A stretch of 64,000 nucleotides of DNA from Maioricimonas rarisocia (GCF_007747795.1 NZ_CP036275.1:4270001-4334000), one strand, 5' to 3'. Positions 10,516 to 20,768 are shown, counted from the stretch's first letter. The notes: a model not told the origin generated them from the letters alone. A program made the numbers and translations.

Positions 10516-10963
10516 CCGTGGCACCCTGCGTTCGGGGGATCCTGCGGATGTCAGTGCGGCGTCACTCGCCGTCTGGACACGTCACGAGCCGATTCCTGTG
10601 GCTGCGCCACCCAGACACGTCGTGTGTCTGGGCCACCCGTCACCAACTATTTCAATGTTGCTTCCCGAGAAGACCGGTGGGGCAGGCATTCCTGCCTGCC
10701 GGCAAGCGTCGTGAAGAGTTTCGATCGGGACGGCGCACGGCTCGCAGAGCCGTGGCACCCTGCGTTCGGGGGATCCTGCGGATGTCAGTGCGGCGTCACT
10801 CGCCGTCTGGACACGTCACGAGGCGCTTCCTGTGGCTGCCCCACCCAGACACGTCGTGTGTCTGGGCCACCCGTCACCAACTGTTTCAACGTTGCTTCCC
10901 CAGAAGTCCGGTGGGGCAGGCATTCCTGCCTGCCGGCAAGCGTCGTGAAGAGTTTCGATCAGG
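10516..10963 (+). repeat. 234-bp tandem duplication of mosaic hairpin repeat
   Basis: Two direct copies begin at 10516 and 10750 with the same CCGTGGCACCCTGCGTTCGG and run in register to about 10963. Each copy holds module A (hairpin arms CCCAGACAC/GTGTCTGGG, at 10596-10639 and 10830-10873) and module B (GGCAGG-CATT-CCTGCC hairpin followed by GGCAAGCGTCGTGAAGAG, at about 10676-10727 and 10910-10961). Differences between the copies are scattered single bases, so the duplication is recent. Open frames across it translate to Arg/Trp-rich peptides that also appear at other repeat sites; these should not be called genes. Confidence 0.85.
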
Positions 10964-11066
10964 GAAAGCGCAGGTAGAGTGGGGTAGCGCAGCGTAACCC
11001 ACCATCCGAAAGGCATCACATGCTCACCCGACTGCGGCGTGAGAGCATGGCACCCTGTTCTCGGGG
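10964..11066 (+). repeat. hairpin modules D and C of the repeat island
   Basis: Module D (TAGCGCAGCGTAACCCACC, an inverted-repeat element) at about 10978-11006 is followed by module C (GCTCACCCG, spacer, GCGGCGTGAGAGCATGG, then CACCCTGTT) at 11021-11057. The same D-C order with the same spacing recurs at 18985-19067. The remaining sequence to 11327 holds no gene or further clear element. Confidence 0.75.
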
Positions 11067-11327
11067 TGTTCGGGAGCAGCGGGAAGCCGCATGAACGCAT
11101 GGCACCCGCCAGAACGGCCGCGCGACTCCGGGACGAGACTTCCCTCTGAAAATCGCCGCAAATGCCGCTGGCACACCATATGATGCTGCCCACCGGTCGC
11201 GGCCGGTGCGCTTTCGCGCTCACGTTTCACTGCTCGAGTCTCGAGCCTCACGCCTGCCCCGCCACACGGGCCACCGCACGCATGTGGGGACCTGCGTCGC
11301 TCAAGACTGACAGCTCACGCCCCCCCT

Positions 11328-12329
11328 CTAAAACCACTGTGTCTTGTCCACCAGATTCGTCGGCTCCTCGCCCGCGACGAAACGTCGTATGTTCTCGAGC
11401 AGCACGTCCAGGTGGCGCTCGGCAACCCGCGGAGATGCGGCGGCAACGTGCGGAGTGAGGATCACGTTCTCCATTCCCCACAGCGGATGATCCTCCGGCA
11501 GCGGTTCGGTTTCGAAGACATCCAGCGCGGCACCGGCGATGACGTTTCCTTCGAGTGCGTCCGTCAGATCCTGCAGGTCGACGATGATGCCCCGGCCGAT
11601 ATTGATCAGCACCGCCGACGACTTCATCCAACTGATCCGCTGTGCGTCGAACAGCTTCTCGGTTTCTGGCGTATGAGGGGCCGCGATGACGACGTAATCA
11701 CTGGCGGCAAGCAATTCGTCAAGTCGATCGAGTGCCCACACGTCATCCAGGACGCCTTCGACAGGCCGCGGATACGGATCGACGCCCAGGACGGTCATTC
11801 CGAAGGCAGCGGCACGGCGCACGATCTCGCTGCCGATGTGCCCCACTCCCACCACCCCCAGTGTGCAGTCCCCCAGATGCTGGTGAGCGCGGTCGATTGG
11901 ACTGACCTGGCCGGGCCCTGTTGCGAAGCCGGGGCGGGTCTGTTCTCCACCGATCGGCGACCACGTGTGATTGATCTGTTGCCTCAGGTACCGATGCAAC
12001 TGCCGGGCAAAGCAGAGGACGTAGCCCATGACGTGATCGGCGATAACGTCGGAAAACAGTCCCCGCATGTTGCTGAGGCGGAGGGGATGCTCGATCAGTT
12101 CGGGGAACAGGTAATGCTCGAGGCTTGCCGTCGGAGACTGCACCCATTTCAGCTGTGTCGCGGCCGCGAGCAGGTCCGGGGTCAGCTTTCCGAAGAAGGC
12201 GTCGGCATCGACGATCTCACGAAGAGCAGCGTTCGCATCTGCCGGAGCGGCGACCTGCATGGGGCCGGCTGCACTCCGGATCGCTGCGAGGCGGCGGTCG
12301 TCCACAGGGGGGAATACGACGAATTTCAT
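11328..12329 (-). CDS. D-2-hydroxyacid dehydrogenase, NAD-dependent
   Basis: The 333-residue product has the Rossmann motif GVVGVGHIGSEIVRRAA near residue 160 and the catalytic set of the D-isomer 2-hydroxyacid dehydrogenases: Arg in INIGRGIIVD, Glu in DVFETEPLPEDHPLW and His in ILTPHVAAAS. Members reduce or oxidise 2-keto acids such as glyoxylate, hydroxypyruvate or phosphoglycerate; substrate choice is not evident. The ATG at 12329 begins MKFVVFPPVDD, a normal N-terminus; a longer frame would add 23 residues without similarity. The stop lies next to the repeat island. Confidence 0.9.
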   Translation of the reverse strand: MKFVVFPPVDDRRLAAIRSAAGPMQVAAPADANAALREIVDADAFFGKLTPDLLAAATQLKWVQSPTASLEHYLFPELIEHPLRLSNMRGLFSDVIADHVMGYVLCFARQLHRYLRQQINHTWSPIGGEQTRPGFATGPGQVSPIDRAHQHLGDCTLGVVGVGHIGSEIVRRAAAFGMTVLGVDPYPRPVEGVLDDVWALDRLDELLAASDYVVIAAPHTPETEKLFDAQRISWMKSSAVLINIGRGIIVDLQDLTDALEGNVIAGAALDVFETEPLPEDHPLWGMENVILTPHVAAASPRVAERHLDVLLENIRRFVAGEEPTNLVDKTQWF

Positions 12330-12540
12330 GGAAGGATTTCTGCAGTTGGATGGGCTCGGACGACTGGTGGGGAAGAACGTCGTTCCGGTTCCTGTCAAGC
12401 GACGGTTGGCCTGATGTTGTGCAAGAAAAAAAGTCCGCGAAACCTGCGTTGCTGTTTCGCACAGGACCGGTCAGAATGCCGGGCGTTTTGTTGAACGTCA
12501 ACTTCGCACGACTGATCAGCATTCGTCAACGAGGCTGTCC

Positions 12541-12744
12541 ATGCGCGATATCGATTGTGGCATCGATGATACGATTGCCATTGGGGAAGTCACCATCACT
12601 GTTCTCGACATCGAAGGCAACGAAGTCCGCCTCGGAATCTCCTCCCCGGAGGAGGGAATCGACTATCGGGAAGTTGTGTTGCAGGTCGGCGAATCCTGCC
12701 GTCCCCATGCCATGGATCTGGCTGCAGCCGTCTGCCTGAACTGA
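12541..12744 (+). CDS. divergent CsrA-like small protein
   Basis: A 67-residue protein whose core aligns with the carbon-storage regulator CsrA: IAIGEVTITVLDIEGNEVRL, then GISSPEEGIDYREVV, matching the beta-strand order, the GNxVRxGI turn and the conserved Arg near position 43 of CsrA. The canonical start MLxLxRxxGE is replaced by MRDIDCGIDD, so the RNA-contacting Leu4 and Arg6 are absent. The C-terminus carries an extra Cys-containing tail. CsrA binds GGA motifs in mRNA leaders as a dimer; whether this protein still binds RNA is open. It precedes uppS by 17 bp and may be co-transcribed with it. Confidence 0.7.
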   Translation: MRDIDCGIDDTIAIGEVTITVLDIEGNEVRLGISSPEEGIDYREVVLQVGESCRPHAMDLAAAVCLN

Positions 12745-12761
12745 GGCGATCACCCACGAAC

Positions 12762-13568
12762 GTGTCTCATACCCCGTACACCGCTGACGAAATCACGGCC
12801 CTGGGGCTCACCCCCGGACAGTTGCCTCGACACGTTGCCATCATCATGGATGGCAACGGTCGCTGGGCGCAGCGCCGTGGGCTGCCGCGCGTCGAAGGGC
12901 ATCGTCGCGGTGTGACCAGCGTTCGCGCGGTCGTGGAGGAGTGCGCCAAACTCGAGCTCGACCAGCTCACGCTGTACTGCCTGAGCAGCGAGAACTGGAA
13001 ACGCCCCCAGATGGAACTGGAGCTGCTGTTGAACCTGCTGCAGCGGTATGTCGTGGCCGAACGCGACGAGATCATGCGGCAGAACATCCGGTTCTGCACG
13101 ATCGGTCGGACCAGCGAACTGAACCGCCGCGTGCTGCAGGAAGTGCAGAAGACGATCGAGCTCAGCCGCGAGAACGACGGCATGCGGCTCTGCCTGGCTC
13201 TCAACTACGGGGGCCGGGGTGAAATCGTCGATGCCGTGCAGGAGATCGCTCACGCCGTCAAAGACGGGCGGCTCAATCCGGACGAGATCACCGAGAGCAC
13301 GGTCTCCGAGCATCTTTACACGGCGGGAATGAGCGATCCGGATCTGGTGATTCGCACGGCCAGCGAAATGCGGGTGAGCAACTTTCTGCTCTGGCAGATC
13401 AGCTACGCCGAGCTGTTCGTTACGCCGACGCTCTGGCCGGAATTCCGCGAACCGCACCTGCGTGAAGCGTTCAACGAGTATACGCAGCGCGAGCGTCGGT
13501 TCGGCGGCCTCAAGACATCCGGTCTGCAGCCGGCCCGGAACGGCTCGATTCCGGCAGACGGAACATGA
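12762..13568 (+). CDS. uppS: undecaprenyl diphosphate synthase (cis-prenyltransferase)
   Basis: Builds the C55 lipid carrier for cell-wall and polysaccharide synthesis from farnesyl diphosphate and isopentenyl diphosphate. The 268-residue product has HVAIIMDGNGRWAQRRG with the Mg-binding Asp, LTLYCLSSENWKRP, LALNYGGRGEIVDAV and the C-terminal DLVIRTASEMRVSNFLLWQ, all diagnostic; the usual SGExR is here ASEMR. Translation starts at GTG (12762). cdsA follows 218 bp downstream, the common uppS-cdsA order, but dxr, which often comes next, is absent. Confidence 0.95.
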   Translation: MSHTPYTADEITALGLTPGQLPRHVAIIMDGNGRWAQRRGLPRVEGHRRGVTSVRAVVEECAKLELDQLTLYCLSSENWKRPQMELELLLNLLQRYVVAERDEIMRQNIRFCTIGRTSELNRRVLQEVQKTIELSRENDGMRLCLALNYGGRGEIVDAVQEIAHAVKDGRLNPDEITESTVSEHLYTAGMSDPDLVIRTASEMRVSNFLLWQISYAELFVTPTLWPEFREPHLREAFNEYTQRERRFGGLKTSGLQPARNGSIPADGT

Positions 13569-13786
13569 TTCCGTCCGGAGCCTTCTCGCCTGCCATTGCA
13601 ATGCCGGCCACGCTATCATGCGTCCTGTCCGAATTTCCCTGCGGTTTCCGCACTTTTCCGGCTCACTGATACTTCCGCATGCCGCGACGTAAGATCAGCC
13701 GATCCAGGGGAACCCGTTGCACGACAACAGTGGAACGGTTCTCACGGTCGTGTGAGTGTTTCGACAGGCGTGTGTGAGGAGAGACC

Positions 13787-14677
13787 ATGCTCGGCTGGCG
13801 GCTCGCCATATCGGCGATCCTCATTCCTTCGATCGTCCTGCTGTTCTTTCTGGACGCTCATCTCGGCACACCGGCGCCGGTCCTGTTCCTGTTGTGCGTG
13901 TTTCTGTGCCTGCGCAGCACGTACGAGATGATCGACCTGATGCGCGAGCGATCATTCGCGCCGCACTGGCGACTGACAGCGCTTTGCGGCGTGGCGGTCA
14001 TTGTTGCTGCCTGGGGCCCCCGCATGGTCGGGCTCGAACGGAACACGCTGATCGTCCTGGGCGTCGTCGCGATGACGTATGCGATGTGCGTCCTGCTGCT
14101 GTTCTTCGCCGCTGCAATGCGTTATCGGGAGCCCGGCCGCAGCGTCGACACACTGGGAGCGGAAATCCTGACGGTCAGCTACGCCGGGTTTCTGCTGGGC
14201 CTGACCGCGCAGCTTCGCTGGGTGGTGGGGACCGACGCCGGCTACATCGTCCTCGGTTCACTGCTCGTGACCGCCAAGTCGGGAGATGTGGGGGCATTCT
14301 TTGTCGGGCGGCTGTTCGGTCGCCGCAAGATGGCCCCGCTGCTCAGTCCCGGCAAGACCTGGGCCGGAGCAGTCGGTGCACTGCTCGGCGGTGCGGTCGG
14401 TGCCTGGGCCTGGTTGACCTACGCGACGCCATGGCTGTATCCGGAAGCCGAGCCGACTCCCTGGTACTGGTCGGCCCTCTACGGCGTGCTGATTGGCATC
14501 GTCGGCCTGATCGGCGATCTGTGCGAATCGATGGTCAAACGGGACATGGGCAAGAAGGACTCGGCCAATCTGCTGCCCGGTTTCGGGGGACTGCTCGATC
14601 TGCTCGACAGTGTGCTCTATTCCGGTCCGGTCGCCCTGGTGCTGTGGGTGGTTCTGCCGCTTGCCACGTGGCGGTAG
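13787..14677 (+). CDS. cdsA: phosphatidate cytidylyltransferase (CDP-diglyceride synthase)
   Basis: An integral membrane enzyme making CDP-diacylglycerol from phosphatidic acid and CTP. The 296-residue product shows about eight hydrophobic segments and the C-terminal CDS signature in modified form: IGDLCESMVKRDMGKKDS followed by NLLPGFGGLLDLLDSV (usual PGHGGxLDRxDS). The ATG at 13787 follows GAGGAGAG, a strong ribosome site. It lies after uppS and converges on the LRR gene, with a repeat-containing gap of 188 bp. Confidence 0.94.
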   Translation: MLGWRLAISAILIPSIVLLFFLDAHLGTPAPVLFLLCVFLCLRSTYEMIDLMRERSFAPHWRLTALCGVAVIVAAWGPRMVGLERNTLIVLGVVAMTYAMCVLLLFFAAAMRYREPGRSVDTLGAEILTVSYAGFLLGLTAQLRWVVGTDAGYIVLGSLLVTAKSGDVGAFFVGRLFGRRKMAPLLSPGKTWAGAVGALLGGAVGAWAWLTYATPWLYPEAEPTPWYWSALYGVLIGIVGLIGDLCESMVKRDMGKKDSANLLPGFGGLLDLLDSVLYSGPVALVLWVVLPLATWR

Positions 14678-14701
14678 GTTGGATCGGCTCGGCGGAGCCG
14701 C

Positions 14702-14795
14702 AGGGTGCTGTCGCCGGAGGCGACGCACCGATCATGCGAGGTGCGGCGTCGCTCCGCATTTCCTCAGGTGGGGCAGGCATTCATGCCGGCCTGTC
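14702..14795 (+). repeat. hairpin modules E and B
   Basis: Module E (GTGCTGTCGCCGGAGGCGAC, able to pair GTCGCC with GGCGAC) at 14702-14733 also occurs near 63103 and 63375. A shortened module B (GTGGGGCAGGCATTCATGCC) lies at about 14767-14795. The pair sits in the gap between convergent cdsA and the LRR gene, where it might stall transcription from either side. Confidence 0.65.
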
Positions 14796-14865
14796 CACTC
14801 GCTTGCGCTTCGTGCTGGTATCGCTTTCGGCCCCACCGGACGCAGCCGGTGGGCTTGCTCACGCC

Positions 14866-15885
14866 TCACTTCTCCTCGGTCAGCTCACCGGCATCGTACT
14901 TTGCCCAGAAGGCGTCCGGCGTCATCACCCGATCGTAGTCGTCGAACTGCACGTCGAGCTGCGTCAACGTCGTCATGCCCCGAACGACATCCAGCCCTTC
15001 AGTGATGTTCCGGGGAGTAAAGATCAACCGCGTGAGCGGCAATCCTTCCAGCGGACGAAGGTCCGTGATCGGCGTCCCCGCGATATTCAGTCGACGCAGC
15101 GACGTCTTTCCCGCCAGCGGCGACAGATCGTCCACCTGTGTCTCCTGAATGTCCAGGCTCTCCAGGTTGATGTCCGCCAGGGCCGAGATGTCGCTGACCG
15201 GCGTTTCCCGCAGCCAGATCGTCCCCAGCCGCGGCATCGTGCGGACGACGCTGATGTCCTTCACCTGCGTATCGAACAGACTGAGCTGGTCGAATCCCAT
15301 CCCTTCCAGCGGGGAAATGTCCTCGACCGGACAATGTTCCATCCGGAGATTCTGCAGCGGCATGCCGTGCACCACACTGATGTCCCGGACGTTCGTTCCT
15401 TCGAGGTACAGCTCTTCGAGCCGCATTCCCTCCAGCGGGCTGATGTCATCGACCGGGGTATTGGTCAGATCGAGAAAGCGGAGCGGCATCCCTTCCAGCG
15501 GCGAGAGATCGTCAACTTTCGTCTCGAACAGCGACAGACGTTCGAGCGGCATTCCGGCCAGAGGACTCAGATCGCTGACCGCCGTGCGGGACAGGTCGAG
15601 CAATTTCAGTGGTTGCCCTTTGAGCGGCGCGAGATCTTCGACGGCCGATTCGGCCAGGAACGCTTCGACGAAACGTCCTCCCGCCTTGCGGAATTCGGTG
15701 TTCTTGCCGACACCCAGTTGCCTCCTCAGTTCGTCCGCTGTCAGCTGGGCCGAAAAGTCCATGGCCGGGGCCGACGGAACCGGGGGCGCTTCGGCCCGAT
15801 CGGTGGAGTTGGTCTCTTCGGGTTGTGATGCGTCGGAGCATCCCAGTGAGATCAGCAGCAGGCCGACGACGATGAAGCGTTTCAC
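14866..15885 (-). CDS. leucine-rich-repeat lipoprotein
   Basis: The 339-residue product starts at GTG (15885) with a lipoprotein-type signal ending LLLISLGC (Cys16) and a Ser/Pro/Glu-rich linker. From about residue 100 it is built of roughly ten 21-residue repeats of the form PLxxLxLxxTxVxDLSPLxGM, for example PLRFLDLTNTPVDDISPLEGM read as two halves. Such solenoids bind proteins or glycans, and this one would be tethered to a membrane. No catalytic domain is present. A longer frame to 16137 would run into the start of the divergent cytochrome gene and is rejected. The gene is convergent with cdsA. Confidence 0.8.
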   Translation of the reverse strand: MKRFIVVGLLLISLGCSDASQPEETNSTDRAEAPPVPSAPAMDFSAQLTADELRRQLGVGKNTEFRKAGGRFVEAFLAESAVEDLAPLKGQPLKLLDLSRTAVSDLSPLAGMPLERLSLFETKVDDLSPLEGMPLRFLDLTNTPVDDISPLEGMRLEELYLEGTNVRDISVVHGMPLQNLRMEHCPVEDISPLEGMGFDQLSLFDTQVKDISVVRTMPRLGTIWLRETPVSDISALADINLESLDIQETQVDDLSPLAGKTSLRRLNIAGTPITDLRPLEGLPLTRLIFTPRNITEGLDVVRGMTTLTQLDVQFDDYDRVMTPDAFWAKYDAGELTEEK

Positions 15886-16084
15886 GGGCGAACCGATAAC
15901 AGTCTGGTGGGGAGAATGACGAATGTGCAGTGGACCGGTGAGGCACAACGATCCACGACCGTGCCGATCGTACCGATTCGCTGGCTTAAAGTCAGCCGGG
16001 GCGGGCTGGCAGTGACCTGTCAGTCCCCTTATCATCCATGAACGCACGTTGATGTTTTGGTGGGCCGCGACAGAGGGAGCATTT

Positions 16085-18886
16085 ATGCTCAGTTTCGGGA
16101 GGTCGAACCTTGCGGCTGCCGTCCTGGCAGCGTCCATTCTGTGGACCGGTCACGTGGTGGCCGCCGACGGCGAGGTTGATGATGCGGGGCTGGCGTTCTT
16201 CGAGAAACGCATCCGGCCGGTGCTGGTCGAACAGTGTTACAGCTGCCACGCGGTCGACGCGAAGTCGGTCCGTGGAGGCCTCGTCGTCGACTCGCGTGAC
16301 GGACTGCTCGTCGGCGGCGATTCGGGGGCGGCGATCGTTCCCGGAAAGCCGGACGAAAGCCTGCTGATCGAGGCGCTTCGCTACGAGAGCTATGAGATGC
16401 CCCCCAAGGGCAAGCTGCCGCAGCCGGTCATCGACGACTTCGTCAAATGGGTCGAAATGGGAGCCCCCGACCCACGGGACGGCCAGGCGAAAGTGGCCGA
16501 GGGAGGCATCGACCTCGAACAGGGCCGGCAGCACTGGTCCTTCCAGCCGGTCAAACGGCATCCGGTTCCCGCACCACAGAGCGCTGATTGGGCTGCGGGG
16601 CCGATCGATCGCTTCATCCTGGACCGCCTGGAGCAGGAAGGCCTGCAACCGGCAGCGGATGCAGACCGGCGGACACTGCTCCGCCGTGTGACGTTCGATC
16701 TGACCGGGCTTCCCCCCACGCCGGCCGAAATCGACGCGTTTCTCGCCGACGACTCTCCCGACGCGTTCGAGAAGGTGGTCGACCGGCTGCTCGATTCGCC
16801 GCACTTCGGCGAACGATGGGGACGGCATTGGCTCGACGTGGCCCGTTTCGCGGAATCCACCGGAGGCGGGCGATCGCTGCTGTACCAAGTCTCCTGGCAG
16901 TATCGCGACTATGTGGTCCGGGCTTTCAACGAAGACAAACCTTTCGATCGGTTCATCATTGAGCAGATCGCCGGCGACCTGCTGCCGTACGACGATGCCG
17001 TTCAGGGCCGTGACCAGCTCGTGGCGACGGCGTTTCTTGCCCTGGGGCCGCATAACTACGAGAACCAGGACAAGGAACAGTTGCGGATGGACGTCATCGA
17101 CGAACAGATCGACGTCACTGGACGGGCCTTCCTCGCGTTGACGATCGGATGCGCCCGCTGCCACGACCACAAGTTCGATCCCGTTCCGACCGCAGACTAT
17201 TACGCGCTGGCGGGAATCTTTCGCAGCACGAACTCTCTGGTGGACGGCAACGTCTCGAGGTGGGTTTCCCGGCCGCTCCCACTTCCCGCCGAGCAGCAAC
17301 GCCAACTCGACGAACACAATCGGGCCGTGGCGCGTGTGACGAAAGAGCTGAAAGCACGATCCAGCGAACTCGAGCAACTGCAGTCGCAACTTCCGGCGGT
17401 GACCGTCGACGACGACAAGGCCACGCTGACCGGCGAGTGGACGCCAAGTACCAGTATCGGTCCGTTCGTCGCACGCGGCTATCGGCACGCGAAGAACAGC
17501 AACGCGACCGCGACCTTCCGGCTGACGCTTCCGCGCGCTGGACGCTATGCAGTCCGCATTGCCTACACGGCGTCGGCGAATCGCAGCCCCAATGCCCGCG
17601 TGAGAGTGCACTACGCCGGCGGCGTCGACGAGCTGCAGGTCAATCAGCAGAAGAAGCCAACCCTCGATGGCCTCTACTTCCCGCTGGGCGAGTACGTGTT
17701 CGATGGCGAGGCTGTCGTCGAATTCCCTGTCGAGAACACCACAGGCCACGTCATCATCGACGCGGTCCAGGCCGTCTGCCTCGAGCCCGCCGACGGAGAG
17801 GTCGCAAAGGAACTGGCGGAACGAGCGGAACAGGCCCGCGCGCTGGAAGAAACGATCACGCAGTTGCAGCAAAGCCTGCAGGAGCTCGAGGAGAACAAGC
17901 CGCCAAAGGCTGTCGAGGTCATGGCGGTCGAAGAAGCGGACGAGATCGGCGACTACGCGATCTGCATCCGCGGCAATGTCCATAAGCTGGGGGATCGGGT
18001 ACCGCGAGGTTTTCTATCGGTCATTCCCATCGAACAACCGGCGATCAGCGACGACAGCAGCGGCCGGCTCGAACTGGCCCGCTGGATCGCCCATCCCGAC
18101 AATCCGCTCACACCGCGGGTGGCCGTCAATCGCATCTGGCATCATCTGTTCGGCCAGGGCATCGTGCGAACGGTCGACAACTTCGGCGTGCCGGGTGAAC
18201 TGCCGTCGCATCCCGAACTGCTCGACTATCTGGCCTCGCAACTGATCGACTCGGGCTGGTCGAACAAACAGATGGTTCGCGAGATCGTGCTTTCGCGGAC
18301 GTACCGGCTGTCTTCGGATCGCGGAGAACGTGCAATTGCCGCCGATGCCGAAAACCGCTGGCTTGCCGGCCAGAACCGCAGACGGCTGGAGGCCGAAGCG
18401 ATCTACGATTCGGTTCTGTCTCTCTCCGGTCAACTCGACCGGCAGACAGGAGGGGATACGGTCCGGCCGGGGACGCGGTCGGAGTACGGATACCGCTTCG
18501 ACACGGGCCGTCGGGCAATATATCTGCCGGTGTTTCGCAACCGGTTGCACGATCTGCTGACGGTCTTCGACTTCCCGAATCCGAACCTCTCGAACGGCCG
18601 CCGCAAGGTGACGACACTCGCGACGCAGGCGCTGTTTCTGATGAACAGCCCGTTCATCTGGGAGCAGTCCCGGCTGACGGCCGAACGGCTGCTGGCGGAC
18701 GAGTCGCTCACCGACTCCGAACGTCTCGCGCAACTCTATCAATGGGCTCTGGGACGGGAACCCTCCTCGGCCGAGCGTGAGCTGGCCCTGAAGTATCTGG
18801 CGGCCGATTCGGCCGATCCCGTCGAGATGTGGGGAACCCTCTGCCAGGCGGTGATCGCCAGCGTCGATTTCCGGTACGTGTACTGA
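16085..18886 (+). CDS. secreted PSCyt1-DUF1549-DUF1553 protein (planctomycete cytochrome), with sugar-binding-like insert
   Basis: The 933-residue product starts at ATG 16085 after GAGGGAGC and has a Sec signal ending HVVAADG. Heme-binding PSCyt1 follows with CYSCH (Cys51, Cys54, His55), then DUF1549 (IDRFILDRLEQEGLQ through CARCHDHKFDPVPTADYYAL, a second CxxCH). A region of about 150 residues resembles golvesin/xanthan-lyase accessory domains (GPFVARGYRHAKNS, RAGRYAVRIAYTAS). A helical stretch precedes DUF1553 (ARWIAHPDNPLTPRVAVNRI). The biochemical role of this family is not established; it is thought to be a periplasmic redox protein in degradation of complex polymers. The usual DUF1501 partner is not adjacent. 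Confidence 0.9.
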   Translation: MLSFGRSNLAAAVLAASILWTGHVVAADGEVDDAGLAFFEKRIRPVLVEQCYSCHAVDAKSVRGGLVVDSRDGLLVGGDSGAAIVPGKPDESLLIEALRYESYEMPPKGKLPQPVIDDFVKWVEMGAPDPRDGQAKVAEGGIDLEQGRQHWSFQPVKRHPVPAPQSADWAAGPIDRFILDRLEQEGLQPAADADRRTLLRRVTFDLTGLPPTPAEIDAFLADDSPDAFEKVVDRLLDSPHFGERWGRHWLDVARFAESTGGGRSLLYQVSWQYRDYVVRAFNEDKPFDRFIIEQIAGDLLPYDDAVQGRDQLVATAFLALGPHNYENQDKEQLRMDVIDEQIDVTGRAFLALTIGCARCHDHKFDPVPTADYYALAGIFRSTNSLVDGNVSRWVSRPLPLPAEQQRQLDEHNRAVARVTKELKARSSELEQLQSQLPAVTVDDDKATLTGEWTPSTSIGPFVARGYRHAKNSNATATFRLTLPRAGRYAVRIAYTASANRSPNARVRVHYAGGVDELQVNQQKKPTLDGLYFPLGEYVFDGEAVVEFPVENTTGHVIIDAVQAVCLEPADGEVAKELAERAEQARALEETITQLQQSLQELEENKPPKAVEVMAVEEADEIGDYAICIRGNVHKLGDRVPRGFLSVIPIEQPAISDDSSGRLELARWIAHPDNPLTPRVAVNRIWHHLFGQGIVRTVDNFGVPGELPSHPELLDYLASQLIDSGWSNKQMVREIVLSRTYRLSSDRGERAIAADAENRWLAGQNRRRLEAEAIYDSVLSLSGQLDRQTGGDTVRPGTRSEYGYRFDTGRRAIYLPVFRNRLHDLLTVFDFPNPNLSNGRRKVTTLATQALFLMNSPFIWEQSRLTAERLLADESLTDSERLAQLYQWALGREPSSAERELALKYLAADSADPVEMWGTLCQAVIASVDFRYVY

Positions 18887-18887
18887 G

Positions 18888-19068
18888 TAACTATTTCAAT
18901 GTTGCTTCCCGGGAAGCCCGGTGGGGCAGGCATTCCTGCCTGCCGGCAAGCGTCGTGAAGAGTTCCGATCGGGGAAAGCTCAAGTAGGGTGGGTTAGCGC
19001 AGCGTAACCCACCATCCGATATGCATCACATGCTCACCCGCCTGCGGCGTGAGAGCATGGCACCCTGT
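18888..19068 (+). repeat. second copy of the B-D-C repeat block
   Basis: Beginning two bases after the cytochrome stop, AACTATTTCAATGTTGCTTCCC and the following modules B, D and C match about 10880-11060 nearly base for base over some 180 bp. Differences are single substitutions and small indels. It contains three potential hairpins (GGCAGG/CCTGCC, GGGTTA/TAACCC, CTCAC/GTGAG). Confidence 0.8.
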
Positions 19069-19251
19069 TTCGGGTGTTCAACCGACTGTCCGAGCAGCGA
19101 CGGGTGGCCGGGGTCGGAACGAGTGAAACGAGTGGAGCCCCCGGAATCGTCGCAGTGTGAGCAAGCGGGAACCGCGCAGGCGTTTGAGCGTGGGAAGCCG
19201 TTCACTTCGGCCGGAAGCGCTGTTCCACAGATCGGACCTTCACGCGTCTTC

Positions 19252-19295
19252 CTGTGGCTGCGCCACCCAGACACGTCGTGTGTCTGGGCCACCCT
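19252..19295 (+). repeat. dispersed hairpin module A
   Basis: CTGTGGCTGCGCCACC is followed by the arms CCCAGACAC and GTGTCTGGG around GTCGT and then CCACC, identical in the core to 10596-10639. The rest of the gap 19069-19424 shows no gene. Confidence 0.8.
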
Positions 19296-19424
19296 GCATG
19301 GTCGGTCAAGGCTGAAGCTCGAGTTGCGAGGCCCACGCAGGACCGGCCGAAGGTCGTGCGAGAGGCGGTCCACCAGAGGCAGCCGGCGAGATTTCTCTCG
19401 CGGCTCAAGACGCGCCCCTCACCT

Positions 19425-20755
<1,331 letters not shown>

Positions 20756-20768
<13 letters not shown>

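Noticed and set aside
10516-11066. CRISPR array
   Set aside because: The repeats are long, differ from one another and lack evenly sized unique spacers; no cas genes are present.
13756-15828. 690-codon + strand frame spanning cdsA and the LRR gene
   Set aside because: It runs out of frame through cdsA and then antisense to the LRR lipoprotein. Both real genes have family motifs.
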